From: an uncultured Bacteroidales bacterium
Lineage (GTDB): Bacteria; Bacteroidota; Bacteroidia; Bacteroidales; FEN-979
Reading direction: 5' to 3'
NCBI GenBank assembly: GCA_903903985.1
Contig: CAIVAT010000034.1
Coordinates: 140,044-204,043, forward strand
DNA length: 64,000 bases
The position numbers were made by a program, and so were the translations under genes. Below are positions 1 through 8,609 of this stretch, piece after piece; position 1 is the stretch's first letter; every line of letters starts with the position of its first letter. Under the pieces are notes generated by a model. That model made no database searches. It had not been told where the DNA came from and saw only the letters and a list, made by a program, of their open reading frames with translations.

Positions 1-1
1 C

Positions 2-1597
2 AATCCTGATTCGTACTACAGGGGCAGCCCCCAGCGGTATTATTTCCGCTACAATTATTCCTGGTTCGACAAACTCACGATTGGCATTGCCGGAGAAAAG
101 GACCCCGGAGAGCAGTTTTTCCGCGGGGCCCAGCCTGCCGGAATGGATTTCTATGCATCCTACCTGTGTTTAAGAAACATCGGGATATTAAAGAATTGTA
201 CTCTTGGGAATTTCAGGGTTTCCTATGGACAGGGCCTGACGTTGGGTTCAGGGCTCTCCCTGGGCGCTGTTCCCGGATTTGCGACCAATTTTCCAAATGC
301 CACCGGCATCAGGCCAAACCTTGGTATGAGTGAAGGCTCATATTTGCGAGGTTCCGCGGTCACGATAAAAATAAAACGCCTCGAAATCAGTGGTTTTATT
401 TCATTTCATCCACGCGATGCGACGGTAAGCCACATCGACAGCATCTCTTCCTCTGTTGATGAAATAAGTTCTTTTTCAGGGACCGGGTATCACCGCAACG
501 GACAGGAACTTGAAAAAAGGAATGTAATGACGGAACTTGTCTCCGGAGGGAATATAAACCTCAGCATGGCGCCAACCCAGGAGATTGGTTTTAAAATCGG
601 ACTGACAGGTTTATATTACAAGTATTCAGCGGAAGTAAATCCTGTGATTCATCCATACAATCAGTATGTGTTTCATGGGAAAAAGAATCTGAACACAGGC
701 ATTGATTTTCAACTGAGATTTCGCGGACAGTTCTTTTTTGGGGAGATCAGCAGAAGCCTGAACGGAGGATTGGGCTGCCTTGCAGGCACCGTTCTAAATC
801 CCGACCCCAGGATGTGTATGACATTGATCTACAGGAATTACCAACCAGGGTATCAGAACCTGTTTTCCAATGCATTCGGACAAAACAGTATGAATGCCAA
901 TGAACGGGGAATCTATGTGGCGGTTAATGCTGCCGTTAACCCGGGGATAACCATCTCCGGGTACATCGATTTATTCACCTTCCCATGGCTGAAATATCGT
1001 GTTGATGCGCCCACCAGAGGCCAGGAGTTTGGAATGATCCTGTTATTGCGGCCTGCCAGGGAGGCGACATTCAGCCTGCGGTTCTGTCAGAAAAATACGC
1101 GGTTCAATGAAAAAACTGAACCCGGCGCGATCATCCATGAACTGTGTGATAACCGGAGCAGGTCGTACCGGTTGGGGATTGACTGGCTACCCGGGAACGG
1201 CATTATCATGAAAACCCGGGTTGATGTAAAGGAGTCAGGCGAATCAAATTCATCTACCCCTTTTGGGTATCTCGTTTACCAGGAGGTACAGATCAAATCA
1301 TTTAAAAGGCTGGAAAACATTACGCTGCGGTTTGCACTCTTCGACATTCCCGATTACACTTCAAGGATTTATGTTTATGAACCGGAAGTGCTGTTTGGTT
1401 ATTCAGTTCCGGCTTACCAGGGGAAAGGAATGCGTTGCTGTACGGTTATAAAACTAATGGTTACGAGGCATATTGACCTGTGGTTCCGAGGCGGGATTAC
1501 CTGTTATTCTGACAGAAGCACAGTGGGGAGCGGGCCTGACCTTACAGAAGGAAGTGTACGTGGGGAACTGACCGCACAATTGCTGATAAGGCTATAA
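2..1597 (+). CDS. ComEA-like large outer-membrane protein, C-terminal part (5' end outside window)
   Basis: The frame is open from base 2, so the N-terminus lies upstream of the window; the first ATG at 143 is probably internal. The visible ~530 residues are rich in alternating polar and aromatic residues (RYYFRYNYSWF, GNFRVSYGQGLTLGSG), as expected for a beta-barrel. The run 'KDPGEQFF..G.DFYASYL..RNIGILK..LGNFRVSYGQGLTL' resembles the long Bacteroidota proteins annotated as ComEA/helix-hairpin-helix family, whose small DNA-binding motif is N-terminal to a large barrel-like region. The HhH part would be upstream and cannot be checked here. DNA uptake would be the family guess, but the barrel region itself has no proven function. 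It converges on the DUF4252 gene across a large inverted repeat. Confidence 0.55.
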   Translation, partial: NPDSYYRGSPQRYYFRYNYSWFDKLTIGIAGEKDPGEQFFRGAQPAGMDFYASYLCLRNIGILKNCTLGNFRVSYGQGLTLGSGLSLGAVPGFATNFPNATGIRPNLGMSEGSYLRGSAVTIKIKRLEISGFISFHPRDATVSHIDSISSSVDEISSFSGTGYHRNGQELEKRNVMTELVSGGNINLSMAPTQEIGFKIGLTGLYYKYSAEVNPVIHPYNQYVFHGKKNLNTGIDFQLRFRGQFFFGEISRSLNGGLGCLAGTVLNPDPRMCMTLIYRNYQPGYQNLFSNAFGQNSMNANERGIYVAVNAAVNPGITISGYIDLFTFPWLKYRVDAPTRGQEFGMILLLRPAREATFSLRFCQKNTRFNEKTEPGAIIHELCDNRSRSYRLGIDWLPGNGIIMKTRVDVKESGESNSSTPFGYLVYQEVQIKSFKRLENITLRFALFDIPDYTSRIYVYEPEVLFGYSVPAYQGKGMRCCTVIKLMVTRHIDLWFRGGITCYSDRSTVGSGPDLTEGSVRGELTAQLLIRL

Positions 1598-1601
1598 ATT
1601 A

Positions 1602-1711
1602 TTTCACGCAGTTTTGCGCTGATTTTATTCGTGGATTCATGCAGAATTCCATTCATGTTGTATTCCATTCTGCGAAAATCTGCTCCATAATCTGCGCAAA
1701 ACTGCGTGAAA
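1602..1711. repeat. Long inverted repeat between convergent genes, possible bidirectional terminator
   Basis: The arms 1602-1619 (tttcacgcagttttgcgc) and 1694-1711 are perfect 18-bp inverted copies. The interior also has a smaller pair, gcagaat against attctgc. The element fills the gap between two genes that end facing each other. It could act as a terminator hairpin or be a small dispersed palindromic element; no transposase is near. Confidence 0.6.
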
Positions 1712-1715
1712 CAAT

Positions 1716-2273
1716 TTATTTATGATGCGGGTTGCCCATTTTCTTCAGCCCTTCCATTCCATGGATATTCATGCCTTTTGATAGTTTTGAAACCGTTGAA
1801 AGATCGATATTCCCGGTCAGGCTGAGTACGGCCACTTCGGTTTTATCTTTCATCAGCATGACCATTTCACTGATCTTGCCACTGGCATCCTGTTTGGTCA
1901 TGAATTTAATATTTTGCCTGCCTTCATTGATGGTCATCAATTCCTTGTAAGTGTTTGCCGGGAAAACGCCTGCAAACTCATTATACACAGAAACAGCCTT
2001 TACAATTTTAGAGGAATCAAATTCAAATGTGAGGACTTTAAGACCGGTGAGTTGTTCCATCATTTTTTTTATTTCGACCATGCTGGTGTCTTTTGAATCA
2101 CCTTGTCCCAATTGCATCAACATCTGGAACATCTCCTTTGAAATATTCACGCTGGTAAATCCGTCCTGGCTGGAGTATTTTTCAAACACTTTATCAATCG
2201 GACTCTGGGCATTCACAAGGAAAGGCACCAGCAGGAATGCCGCACAAACTAATTTTATCATCATTTTTTTCAT
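1716..2273 (-). CDS. DUF4252 domain-containing secreted protein
   Basis: 185 residues with a clear signal peptide (MKKMMIKLVCAAFLLVPFLVNA, cleavage near residue 22). The mature part looks like DUF4252: a start of 'SPIDKVFEKYSSQDGFTSVNISKEMF', a central 'LTGLKVLTFEF' strand and a late 'MLMKDKTEVAVLSLTGNID' segment. DUF4252 proteins in Bacteroidota are small exported proteins of unknown function, often found beside ECF sigma factor genes, as here. It is the third gene of a tight operon, only 2 bases after the membrane protein gene. The C-terminus ends in a short His-containing tail (GNPHHK). No catalytic motif is visible. Confidence 0.8.
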   Translation of the reverse strand: MKKMMIKLVCAAFLLVPFLVNAQSPIDKVFEKYSSQDGFTSVNISKEMFQMLMQLGQGDSKDTSMVEIKKMMEQLTGLKVLTFEFDSSKIVKAVSVYNEFAGVFPANTYKELMTINEGRQNIKFMTKQDASGKISEMVMLMKDKTEVAVLSLTGNIDLSTVSKLSKGMNIHGMEGLKKMGNPHHK

Positions 2274-2275
2274 GA

Positions 2276-2851
2276 TTATTTTGATTTTATGGACTGGTTT
2301 GATGTTTCGTCCGGGTTAATGAATATGGGTTGATATTGATAGAATTTATTAAAAAGTCGCACATTTTTCATGGCCTTATCGACCATCTGGAATTTTTCCA
2401 CCTGTTTCAGCCCGATATTCAGGTTGGCTGATACAAGCATAAGCGCATGACTGGCTTCTGCGTAGGCAATTTGAGTGTCGGGATTTCCTGCCTGCTTCAG
2501 GGAATTTTTGAAAACATCCTGTTTAAAAGTAAAGAAAAGGCCGATAAGAAGCAGTATCCCTGCCGCGATGCCTGTAACGTATATAAAGCTGCTGCGATAT
2601 GGCTGAAGCCGGATAGCGGGTGGCGCCTCGGTTTCTTCCATAAGTATTGCCGTCAGTTTTTGTTCGAAATCATGATCTTTGATTTCATGCCTTTGTTCGT
2701 TCCTGTAATAAGCAAACACGGGCTGATGCGATTTAAGGTGTGCCGGTACATCGTTGCTGCAGAAAAAATCCCGTAGGATTTTTTCTTCCAGAAGACTCGT
2801 ATTGCCATCATAGAACCTTTCGAGCAAGGCTTCAATTTCGCTGGTATTCAT
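2276..2851 (-). CDS. Single-pass membrane protein between ECF sigma factor and DUF4252 gene, possible anti-sigma factor
   Basis: About 191 residues from the start MNTSEIEALL; a longer reading to 2926 would only re-read the sigma factor gene in another frame, so I reject it. The N-terminal ~90 residues are charged and cytoplasmic-looking (LLERFYDGNTSLLEEKILRDFF). One hydrophobic helix follows (FIYVTGIAAGILLLIGLFF), then a ~65-residue outer domain with a helical feel. The pattern 'short N-terminal helices, one membrane helix, outer domain' plus the position directly after an ECF sigma factor suggests a regulator that holds the sigma factor at the membrane. There is no zinc-binding HxxxCxxC anti-sigma motif. 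It overlaps the sigma gene by 20 bases, which suggests translational coupling. Confidence 0.6.
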   Translation of the reverse strand: MNTSEIEALLERFYDGNTSLLEEKILRDFFCSNDVPAHLKSHQPVFAYYRNEQRHEIKDHDFEQKLTAILMEETEAPPAIRLQPYRSSFIYVTGIAAGILLLIGLFFTFKQDVFKNSLKQAGNPDTQIAYAEASHALMLVSANLNIGLKQVEKFQMVDKAMKNVRLFNKFYQYQPIFINPDETSNQSIKSK

Positions 2852-3347
2852 ATATTTTCGCATTAGACAACAATTCACGAATCCGCTTTCTGGCACGTGA
2901 CAGCGCCACCCGGATTGCATTTTCATTCATATCAACAATCTCGGCAATCTCCTCAAAATCATACCCTTCTATATCCCTGAGATGGACAATTATCTGCTGC
3001 TGTTCGGGCAGCAATTTCATGGCCTGGCGAATTCCATGAATGAGATCGGAATAATCAACTTTGATTTCGTCCGGAACATTTTCAATAAACTGGCGATGGT
3101 TCTCGAAGTTCTCTACCGGGTAACGCCTGGCTTTAATTTTATCCAGGCATAAATTTTTTGTCGTGATCATGGCCAGTGCCTCCACGCTCCGGTACTCGTC
3201 CAGTTTGTCTCGCCGGTTCCAGAGTTTGATAAAAACTTCCTGAACAAGGTCTTCTGCCTCTTCCGTATGATCCAGCATGCGCTTCGCAAAGCGAAACAAT
3301 TTGTTTTTCAAAGGGTAGACCTTTATCTGAAATTCCTGTAGGTTCAT
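2832..3347 (-). CDS. RNA polymerase ECF sigma factor (sigma-70 family)
   Basis: 171 residues with the two ECF regions. Region 2 shows 'AEDLVQEVFIKLWNRRDKL', which binds core polymerase and the -10 element. Region 4 shows 'LPEQQQIIVHLRDIEGYDF' followed by the helix-turn-helix 'EEIAEIVDMNENAIRVALSR', which reads the -35 element. The length is normal for the family. It heads a three-gene operon with a membrane protein and DUF4252 and is transcribed away from the peptide transporter. It probably controls an envelope response, but the regulon cannot be told from the sequence. Confidence 0.92.
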   Translation of the reverse strand: MNLQEFQIKVYPLKNKLFRFAKRMLDHTEEAEDLVQEVFIKLWNRRDKLDEYRSVEALAMITTKNLCLDKIKARRYPVENFENHRQFIENVPDEIKVDYSDLIHGIRQAMKLLPEQQQIIVHLRDIEGYDFEEIAEIVDMNENAIRVALSRARKRIRELLSNAKIYEYQRN

Positions 3348-3429
3348 ACGGACAGTGAGACGAAGTTCTGCACTAAATATTACACCATTACAAAAAAATA
3401 TGTAAAATTCTGTATTTGATCATGATGGC

Positions 3430-3459
3430 TTGTTTGGTATGCAAATTTGACTATTTTTG
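3430..3459 (+). promoter_or_regulatory. Bacteroidota-type promoter for the peptide transporter
   Basis: TTG at 3430-3432 and TATTTTTG at 3452-3459 match the Bacteroidota sigma-A consensus (-33 TTG, 19-base spacer, -7 TAnnTTTG). The transporter ATG lies 51 bases downstream. Confidence 0.5.
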
Positions 3460-3509
3460 CAATGTGCATCCTCAAGAATCCAATGATTATTCACCAATAA
3501 TTTGTTTAT

Positions 3510-5177
3510 ATGTTTAAAGGACATCCTAAAGGGCTTTATGTGGCGTTTTTCGCCAATATGGGGGAACGGTTTGGTTACTATACCATGCTGGCTATTTTCC
3601 TGTTATATCTTCAATCAAAGTTTGGATGGTCGACCACCCAGGCTGGCCATGTTTATGGTATTTTTCTTTTTGGCATATACTTTCTTCCGCTATTGGGTGG
3701 AATTATTGCAGACAATGTCCTGGGGTACGGGAAAACAATCCTGCTTGGAATCGTGGTTATGTTTTGCGGATATGCCCTGTTGGCCATGCCTGGTACCGGC
3801 GAGTATTTCATATACCTCGCGCTCGCTGTAATATCGCTTGGAACAGGATTATTCAAAGGAAATTTACAAGCCCTTGTGGGGAATATGTACGACGATCCAA
3901 AGTATGGCAAGCTAAGGGATTCTGCCTTCAACCTTTTTTATATGGGGATTAATATTGGCGCATTTTTTGCCCCGAGTGCTGCCGGAGGGATGCGGAACTG
4001 GATTCTCGCCCGCAGCGGGTTTACTTATGATTCAGCCATTCCCAGTCTGGCACATAAATTTTTGAACGGAACGCTGGAAAGCACTACCCAGCTTGAACAG
4101 TTCGCCCATACACAGGCCGGAGGCAGAATTACCGATCTTACGGAATTTTGTCATCAATATATCGCGAGTATCGGCCAGGCGTACAATGCAGGTTTTGGGG
4201 TAGCCGCATTGAGCATGATCGCCTCCCTGGCGATTTTCATCGGATTCAGAAAATATTACAAAGCTGCTGATGTAACCCACAAACAACAAAAAGCAGCCAA
4301 ATCTGCAAACCTGGTCGAACTGACAGCAAGCCAAACAAAAGACCGTCTGATAGCGCTCGGATTGGTTTTCTTTGTCGTTGCCTTTTTCTGGATGGCATTT
4401 CACCAGAATGGATTCACCCTGACCATTTTCGCGAGGGATTATACGGTTGCTTCCGTATCACGAGGTTCAGCCGTAATCTTCAACCTGGCAACCTTTTTAC
4501 CCTTGTTAATCGCCATTTTAGGAATTGTACTCTTGTTAGGGAAAGCAAATTCAGTTAGAACCAAAGCCATTGGCGCATTTGCAGCAGTGATATCACTCAT
4601 CGTGGCCTTTTTCACTATCCGCCAGCTTCAACCGCAGGGAAATCCTATTTCTCCGGAAATCTTCCAACAATTCAACCCGATTTTCATTGTGTTTATTACG
4701 CCCCTTGTGATCGGTTTCTTTGCTTATTTAAGAAAAAAAGGAAAGGAACCCTCCTCTCCCAAGAAAATTGGCATTGGTATGCTGATTACCGCTGTTGGAT
4801 TTCTGATCCTGGTTATCGCTTCGCAAGGGTTGATGAGCCCGGCTGAACTGGCAGTTAAAGGAGGCGTTTCCGACACGCTTCGCTCACCATACTGGTTAAT
4901 CGGCACCTATTTTACCCTCACCATTGCCGAATTATTCCTCAGCCCTATTGGCATCTCATTTGTTTCAAAGGTTACCCCTCCTCAATTCAAAGGATTGGCG
5001 CAAGGAGGCTGGTTCTGCTCAACAGCCATTGGTAACCTGCTGGCTGGATTTATTGGTCCTTTTTGGGATAAATGGCAACTCTGGCAATTCTTTATGCTGC
5101 TGGTTGGTTTAACAATTTTATCCGCCATTTTCATTTTCTCGATCCTGAAACGCCTGGAAAAGGCAACAACCAGTTAG
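3510..5177 (+). CDS. POT/PTR-family proton-coupled peptide transporter
   Basis: 555 residues and about 12-14 membrane helices. The N-terminus has the POT signature: 'HPKGLYVAFFANMGERFGYYTMLAIFLLYL' includes the ExxER-like 'NMGERFGYY' proton-coupling motif of helix 1. 'GGIIADNVLGYGKTILLG' is the conserved helix 2-3 loop and 'FNLFYMGINIGAFFAP' the helix 5 motif. It imports di- and tripeptides using the proton gradient. The central region between residues ~170 and 270 is an unusually long loop (SLAHKFLNGTLESTTQLEQF) typical of the longer Bacteroidota members. It is monocistronic with a promoter upstream and a palindrome directly after the stop. Confidence 0.92.
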   Translation: MFKGHPKGLYVAFFANMGERFGYYTMLAIFLLYLQSKFGWSTTQAGHVYGIFLFGIYFLPLLGGIIADNVLGYGKTILLGIVVMFCGYALLAMPGTGEYFIYLALAVISLGTGLFKGNLQALVGNMYDDPKYGKLRDSAFNLFYMGINIGAFFAPSAAGGMRNWILARSGFTYDSAIPSLAHKFLNGTLESTTQLEQFAHTQAGGRITDLTEFCHQYIASIGQAYNAGFGVAALSMIASLAIFIGFRKYYKAADVTHKQQKAAKSANLVELTASQTKDRLIALGLVFFVVAFFWMAFHQNGFTLTIFARDYTVASVSRGSAVIFNLATFLPLLIAILGIVLLLGKANSVRTKAIGAFAAVISLIVAFFTIRQLQPQGNPISPEIFQQFNPIFIVFITPLVIGFFAYLRKKGKEPSSPKKIGIGMLITAVGFLILVIASQGLMSPAELAVKGGVSDTLRSPYWLIGTYFTLTIAELFLSPIGISFVSKVTPPQFKGLAQGGWFCSTAIGNLLAGFIGPFWDKWQLWQFFMLLVGLTILSAIFIFSILKRLEKATTS

Positions 5178-5178
5178 A

Positions 5179-5196
5179 GACGCATTGCAATGCGTC
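5179..5196. terminator. Perfect 18-bp palindrome after the transporter stop codon
   Basis: gacgcattgcaatgcgtc is a perfect palindrome beginning one base after the transporter stop codon (5175-5177). It has no T-run, so either it is a dispersed palindromic element or it works as a stability/termination hairpin. Confidence 0.5.
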
Positions 5197-5239
5197 CATA
5201 TCGGTACAACAATGGGTTCCTGCCTGCACCAGGTTTTTT

Positions 5240-5278
5240 GAATGTCGAATATTGAACAACGAATGTCGAATATTGAAC
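5240..5278. repeat. Heptamer-based tandem repeat at the start of the radical SAM gene
   Basis: gaatgtc-gaatatt-gaacaac-gaatgtc-gaatatt-gaac is about two copies of a 21-bp unit built from 7-bp words. It contains both candidate ATG codons of the next gene (5242 and 5263), so the protein's first residues, MSNIEQR MSNIE, are repeat-encoded. Confidence 0.75.
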
Positions 5279-6237
5279 GCTATTCGTGGGGACATACCCG
5301 ACGGTTCAACTCCTATACCGAACATATCCGGAAGACTTTTGGCGGGCGGATGCAGAAAGTGGTGGTGGATGCCGGGTTTACCTGTCCCAACCGTGACGGA
5401 ACCAAAAGTTTTGGAGGTTGCACTTATTGCGACAACAATGCCTTCAACCCCTCCTACTGCAACCCGGTGGAGCCGCTGCACAGCCAGATTGCACAAGGCA
5501 TCACTTTCCATCGGGTCCGTTATCGCAAAGCCACGAAATACCTGGTTTATTTTCAGCCATACAGCAATACCTATGCACCTTTAGCAAAGTTAAAATCACT
5601 TTACGAGGAAGCACTCGGGTATCCGGGCGTGGTCGGACTCGTGATTGGCACACGCCCCGACTGCATCGATGATGAAAAGCTCGATTATCTCAGCGAATTA
5701 TCCCGGAAATTTTACATCCAGGTTGAGTACGGCGTGGAATCCTGCTATGATAAAACGCTGGATCGGATCAACCGTCAGCATGATTTTGCGCTCAGTGAAC
5801 AGGTGATCATCAAAACGCATCAATCAGGCATTAAAACCGGTGCACATTTTATTTTCGGATTGCCCGGAGAATCAGAAGAGATGATGCTCTCCTGTGCCGG
5901 CATCATTTCTAAACTTCCTCTTGATTCCGTTAAGTTCCATCAGTTGCAGATCGTGAAAGGGACAAAAATGGAACAGGAATTCAATAATACTGATTTTCAT
6001 CAATTCACCCTCGAAGGGTATATTGAGTTCATCGTAAAGTTCGTGGAACGCCTGAACCCGGCAATAGTCATTGAACGGTTTTCGGGGGAGGTTCCACCGC
6101 GGTTCATGGTCGCTGAGACCGGGCATGCTCCGCCTGTTCCCGTTGGCTGGGATTTAATCCGATACGATGCCGTGTTGAGGCTGATCGAAAAAGAATTGGA
6201 GCTGCAGGATACCTGGCAGGGGAAATATTATACGTGA
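5242..6237 (+). CDS. TIGR01212-family radical SAM protein (YhcC-like)
   Basis: About 331 residues. The radical SAM cluster site is 'TCPNRDGTKSFGGCTYC', with the wide CxxxxxxxxxxxCxxC spacing that marks this family; 'FGGRMQKVVVDAGFTCPNRDG' before it is the family N-terminus. Later blocks 'VVGLVIGTRPDCIDDEKLDYL', 'QVEYGVESCYDKTL' and 'GAHFIFGLPGE' fit the SAM barrel of TIGR01212 proteins. The reaction is not established from sequence. The true start is uncertain: both ATGs at 5242 and 5263 lie in a tandem repeat, while family homology begins only near residue 16. It overlaps the convergent GPP34 gene by 10 bases. Confidence 0.88.
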   Translation: MSNIEQRMSNIERYSWGHTRRFNSYTEHIRKTFGGRMQKVVVDAGFTCPNRDGTKSFGGCTYCDNNAFNPSYCNPVEPLHSQIAQGITFHRVRYRKATKYLVYFQPYSNTYAPLAKLKSLYEEALGYPGVVGLVIGTRPDCIDDEKLDYLSELSRKFYIQVEYGVESCYDKTLDRINRQHDFALSEQVIIKTHQSGIKTGAHFIFGLPGESEEMMLSCAGIISKLPLDSVKFHQLQIVKGTKMEQEFNNTDFHQFTLEGYIEFIVKFVERLNPAIVIERFSGEVPPRFMVAETGHAPPVPVGWDLIRYDAVLRLIEKELELQDTWQGKYYT

Positions 6238-6920
6238 ATAGAGACGTTTGATGCAATGATGGCCCTTGAGATGGCCGTCTGCAAAAGTTTGATCACTTCT
6301 TCCGTTTCTGTTCCTGGGTTTTTAAACTGGGTTATTTCGTTGATGCGGCCTCTGATTTTGATGTATTGAATGTATCCGCCGAAATTTTTCCGTACCATTT
6401 TGCAATTATTCATCACCACTAGCAGCATGATATCCTCGTCGGACAATACGTTGCCGGAAACGATTCCTTCGCAAATCTGCTCCTGCAATTTTCGTTTTAG
6501 TTCAACATGGAGCAGGGGGAATTTTGTTTGATAAAACACCACCATCAGGGTGTATTCTTCGCGGGAGATCACCTGGGAATGAATCAACTGTTTTAAAACG
6601 GTTTTCCGGAGAAGGAGCTTTTTATAAACAATACGCTGGATCCAGGAACGAAGGCTTCGGTTTTTCTTGGATGATTTGATGAGGTTCAGAACACGGTCGA
6701 GAATGACATCATCAGTTGATTTGGCATTGGTTACAATCACCTCATCATCAACAAACCTGATCCTGTCAATTTGATATAATTTAAAAAGAATGGCACCAAC
6801 CAGCCCGAATTTAATTTTATGTTCAGATGATCCAAACCATCCTTTATCATCCAGGGCGAGCAGGACAATCTTTTGAAGAAATGTTAATTCACTGTTTTTT
6901 TCTGGCTTATCCATCAACAC
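6228..6920 (-). CDS. GPP34 (Golgi phosphoprotein 3-like) family protein
   Basis: 230 residues, mostly helical and without signal peptide or membrane helix. The start 'LTFLQKIVLLALDDKGWFG' followed by 'FGLVGAILFKLYQIDRIRFVDDEVIV' matches the beginning of the GPP34 domain, with 'DDVILDRVLNLI' and 'RSWIQRIVYKKLLLR' later. Eukaryotic members (GOLPH3) bind phosphatidylinositol-4-phosphate; bacterial members have no settled role. It lies 54 bases after pstB on the same strand, so it may be the last gene of the phosphate operon, in the place where phoU is often found. Either ATG at 6920 or 6914 could start it. Confidence 0.75.
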   Translation of the reverse strand: MLMDKPEKNSELTFLQKIVLLALDDKGWFGSSEHKIKFGLVGAILFKLYQIDRIRFVDDEVIVTNAKSTDDVILDRVLNLIKSSKKNRSLRSWIQRIVYKKLLLRKTVLKQLIHSQVISREEYTLMVVFYQTKFPLLHVELKRKLQEQICEGIVSGNVLSDEDIMLLVVMNNCKMVRKNFGGYIQYIKIRGRINEITQFKNPGTETEEVIKLLQTAISRAIIASNVSIHV

Positions 6921-6974
6921 GAGGCAAAATTATTTCCGGCAATAAAAATAAAGAAAATTTTACTTTAAATACAA

Positions 6975-7736
6975 TTAATTAAATGTCCCTCCCAGGTAAA
7001 GTTTTGTCTTTTCCATCTTCGGGTTTCCAAACACCTCTTCCACGCTGCCCTGTTCGATCACATCACCAAGGTACATGAATACAACGTTATCGGCAATTCG
7101 CCTTGCCTGTCGCAGAACATGGGTAACCAAAACGATGGTATAGTCGTGTTTAAGCCTGACGAAGGTCTCTTCAATAAACTGGCTTGAAATCGGATCGAGG
7201 GCGGATGTTGGCTCGTCGGCAAGGATGATCTCAGGATTGACGGCAAGGCCCCGTGCAAGGCAAAGGCGCTGCTGCTGACCAATCGAAAGCCGGGAAGCAG
7301 GCTCACGCAAACGGGTTCTGATCTCATCCCAAAGATTGGCCTGCTGCAGGTAATGCATGACCAGTTTGTGGGTCTCCCTCCGGTTTCTTATTCCTCTCAG
7401 TTTCAAAGCATAAGCGATGTTGTTATAAATGGTCATCGGCAAAGGGTACGGACGTTGTGATAACAATCCCATTTGCTGCCTCAGCTTATAAATATCTTCC
7501 TTGGCCTCCAGGATGTTGTTGTCGTCAATCATGATTTGTCCATTCACCCTGAGTTCGGGATAAAGGTCGGTAAGTCTGTTCAAACACTTCAGCAGCGTGG
7601 TTTTCCCGCAACCGGAAGGGCCCATGATGACCGTGATTTTATTTTTAGGGATATCAATATTGATATTTTTAAGTATTTGGGTTTTCCCAGCCGATACATT
7701 CAGATCCCTGATCGATATTTTTGTTGAAGTATACAT
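6975..7736 (-). CDS. pstB: Phosphate ABC transporter ATP-binding protein PstB
   Basis: 253 residues with all ABC ATPase motifs: Walker A GPSGCGKTTLLK, Q-loop 'QQMGLLSQRPYPLPMTIYNNI', signature LSIGQQQRLCLARGLA (Ile replaces the usual second Gly of LSGGQ), Walker B EIILADEPTSALD and the switch His in 'VLVTHVLRQA'. The phosphate-type Q-loop wording and the neighbouring pstA, pstC and pstS genes identify it as the energy unit of high-affinity phosphate uptake at the inner membrane face. It follows pstA by 12 bases. Confidence 0.95.
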   Translation of the reverse strand: MYTSTKISIRDLNVSAGKTQILKNINIDIPKNKITVIMGPSGCGKTTLLKCLNRLTDLYPELRVNGQIMIDDNNILEAKEDIYKLRQQMGLLSQRPYPLPMTIYNNIAYALKLRGIRNRRETHKLVMHYLQQANLWDEIRTRLREPASRLSIGQQQRLCLARGLAVNPEIILADEPTSALDPISSQFIEETFVRLKHDYTIVLVTHVLRQARRIADNVVFMYLGDVIEQGSVEEVFGNPKMEKTKLYLGGTFN

Positions 7737-7748
7737 CCCTGCAGCCTG

Positions 7749-8606
7749 CTAAAAGTTGATTTTTGTTTTATGATATCGCTTACCCACTCCCCGGGAAAAC
7801 AAACTTACAATTAAAATGATCAGGGTAAGCACCAATGCGGAAGCATAGGCCCTGTTTTGAACTTCGGGAACCGGCGACGAGAGCTGAAAGAAAATTGACA
7901 ATGGCAGGGTAGCCACCGGTTCAAGCAAGCCATTGGGCAGATGGTCGGTATAACCTGCCGTGAACAAAACCGCTGCTGCATCACCGATTCCACGGCCGAA
8001 CGAAAGTAAAACTGCGGTAATGATCCCTGAGAATGACTGGCGTGTAAATATTTTAAAAGCAATTTCCGATTTGTTGGAGCCCAGTGAATAGGCAGCCTCC
8101 TGCAGTCCGATCGGGACGGTGCACAAGATCTCATCCATCGACCGTATCATGATCGGAAGGATAAACAAGGTAACAGTAAGAATTCCGGCTAACAAGGATG
8201 TCTGGAGCCCGAAGAAAATCATCAGGGAAAATCCGAAAGCCCCATAAACAATCGAGGGAATGCCCCACACCAGGTCAAGCAGAAAACGGATGATCGCGAT
8301 TACTTTTTTATGCCTGATCAGGAAGACATTGAGATAGAGCGCCACAGGCATCCCAATGATGAAAGCCAGCAGGGTAGCTCCAAAGGCAAGGGCGAGGGAC
8401 CCAAGGATCGCATTCAGGATGCCGCCTCCTTTTCCATAATAGTAGCCACCATGCGGAACCTGCGTCAGCATTTCCCAGGAGATGGATTTAATGCCTTTTT
8501 CGAAAATGCTGTAGATAATGATCGCAAGAATGGCAAGAATGAAGTATGTTGCCAGGATCATCAGCAACTTGAAAAACTTTTCTTCTATTTTCTGCGAGCG
8601 TGTCAA
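7749..8606 (-). CDS. pstA: Phosphate ABC transporter permease PstA
   Basis: 285 residues with about six membrane helices. The EAA loop, which contacts PstB, reads 'GLQEAAYSLGSNKSEIAFKI', followed by 'LSFGRGIGDAAAVLFTAG', a PstA-typical stretch. 'DLVWGIPSIVYGAFGFSL' is the conserved helix before the loop. It pairs with PstC to form the channel for phosphate. The gene lies 3 bases after pstC and 12 bases before pstB, in one operon. Confidence 0.94.
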   Translation of the reverse strand: MTRSQKIEEKFFKLLMILATYFILAILAIIIYSIFEKGIKSISWEMLTQVPHGGYYYGKGGGILNAILGSLALAFGATLLAFIIGMPVALYLNVFLIRHKKVIAIIRFLLDLVWGIPSIVYGAFGFSLMIFFGLQTSLLAGILTVTLFILPIMIRSMDEILCTVPIGLQEAAYSLGSNKSEIAFKIFTRQSFSGIITAVLLSFGRGIGDAAAVLFTAGYTDHLPNGLLEPVATLPLSIFFQLSSPVPEVQNRAYASALVLTLIILIVSLFSRGVGKRYHKTKINF

Positions 8607-8609
8607 CGA

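Noticed and set aside
2852..2926. Longer start of the membrane protein after the sigma factor
   Set aside because: It would only translate the end of the sigma factor gene out of frame.
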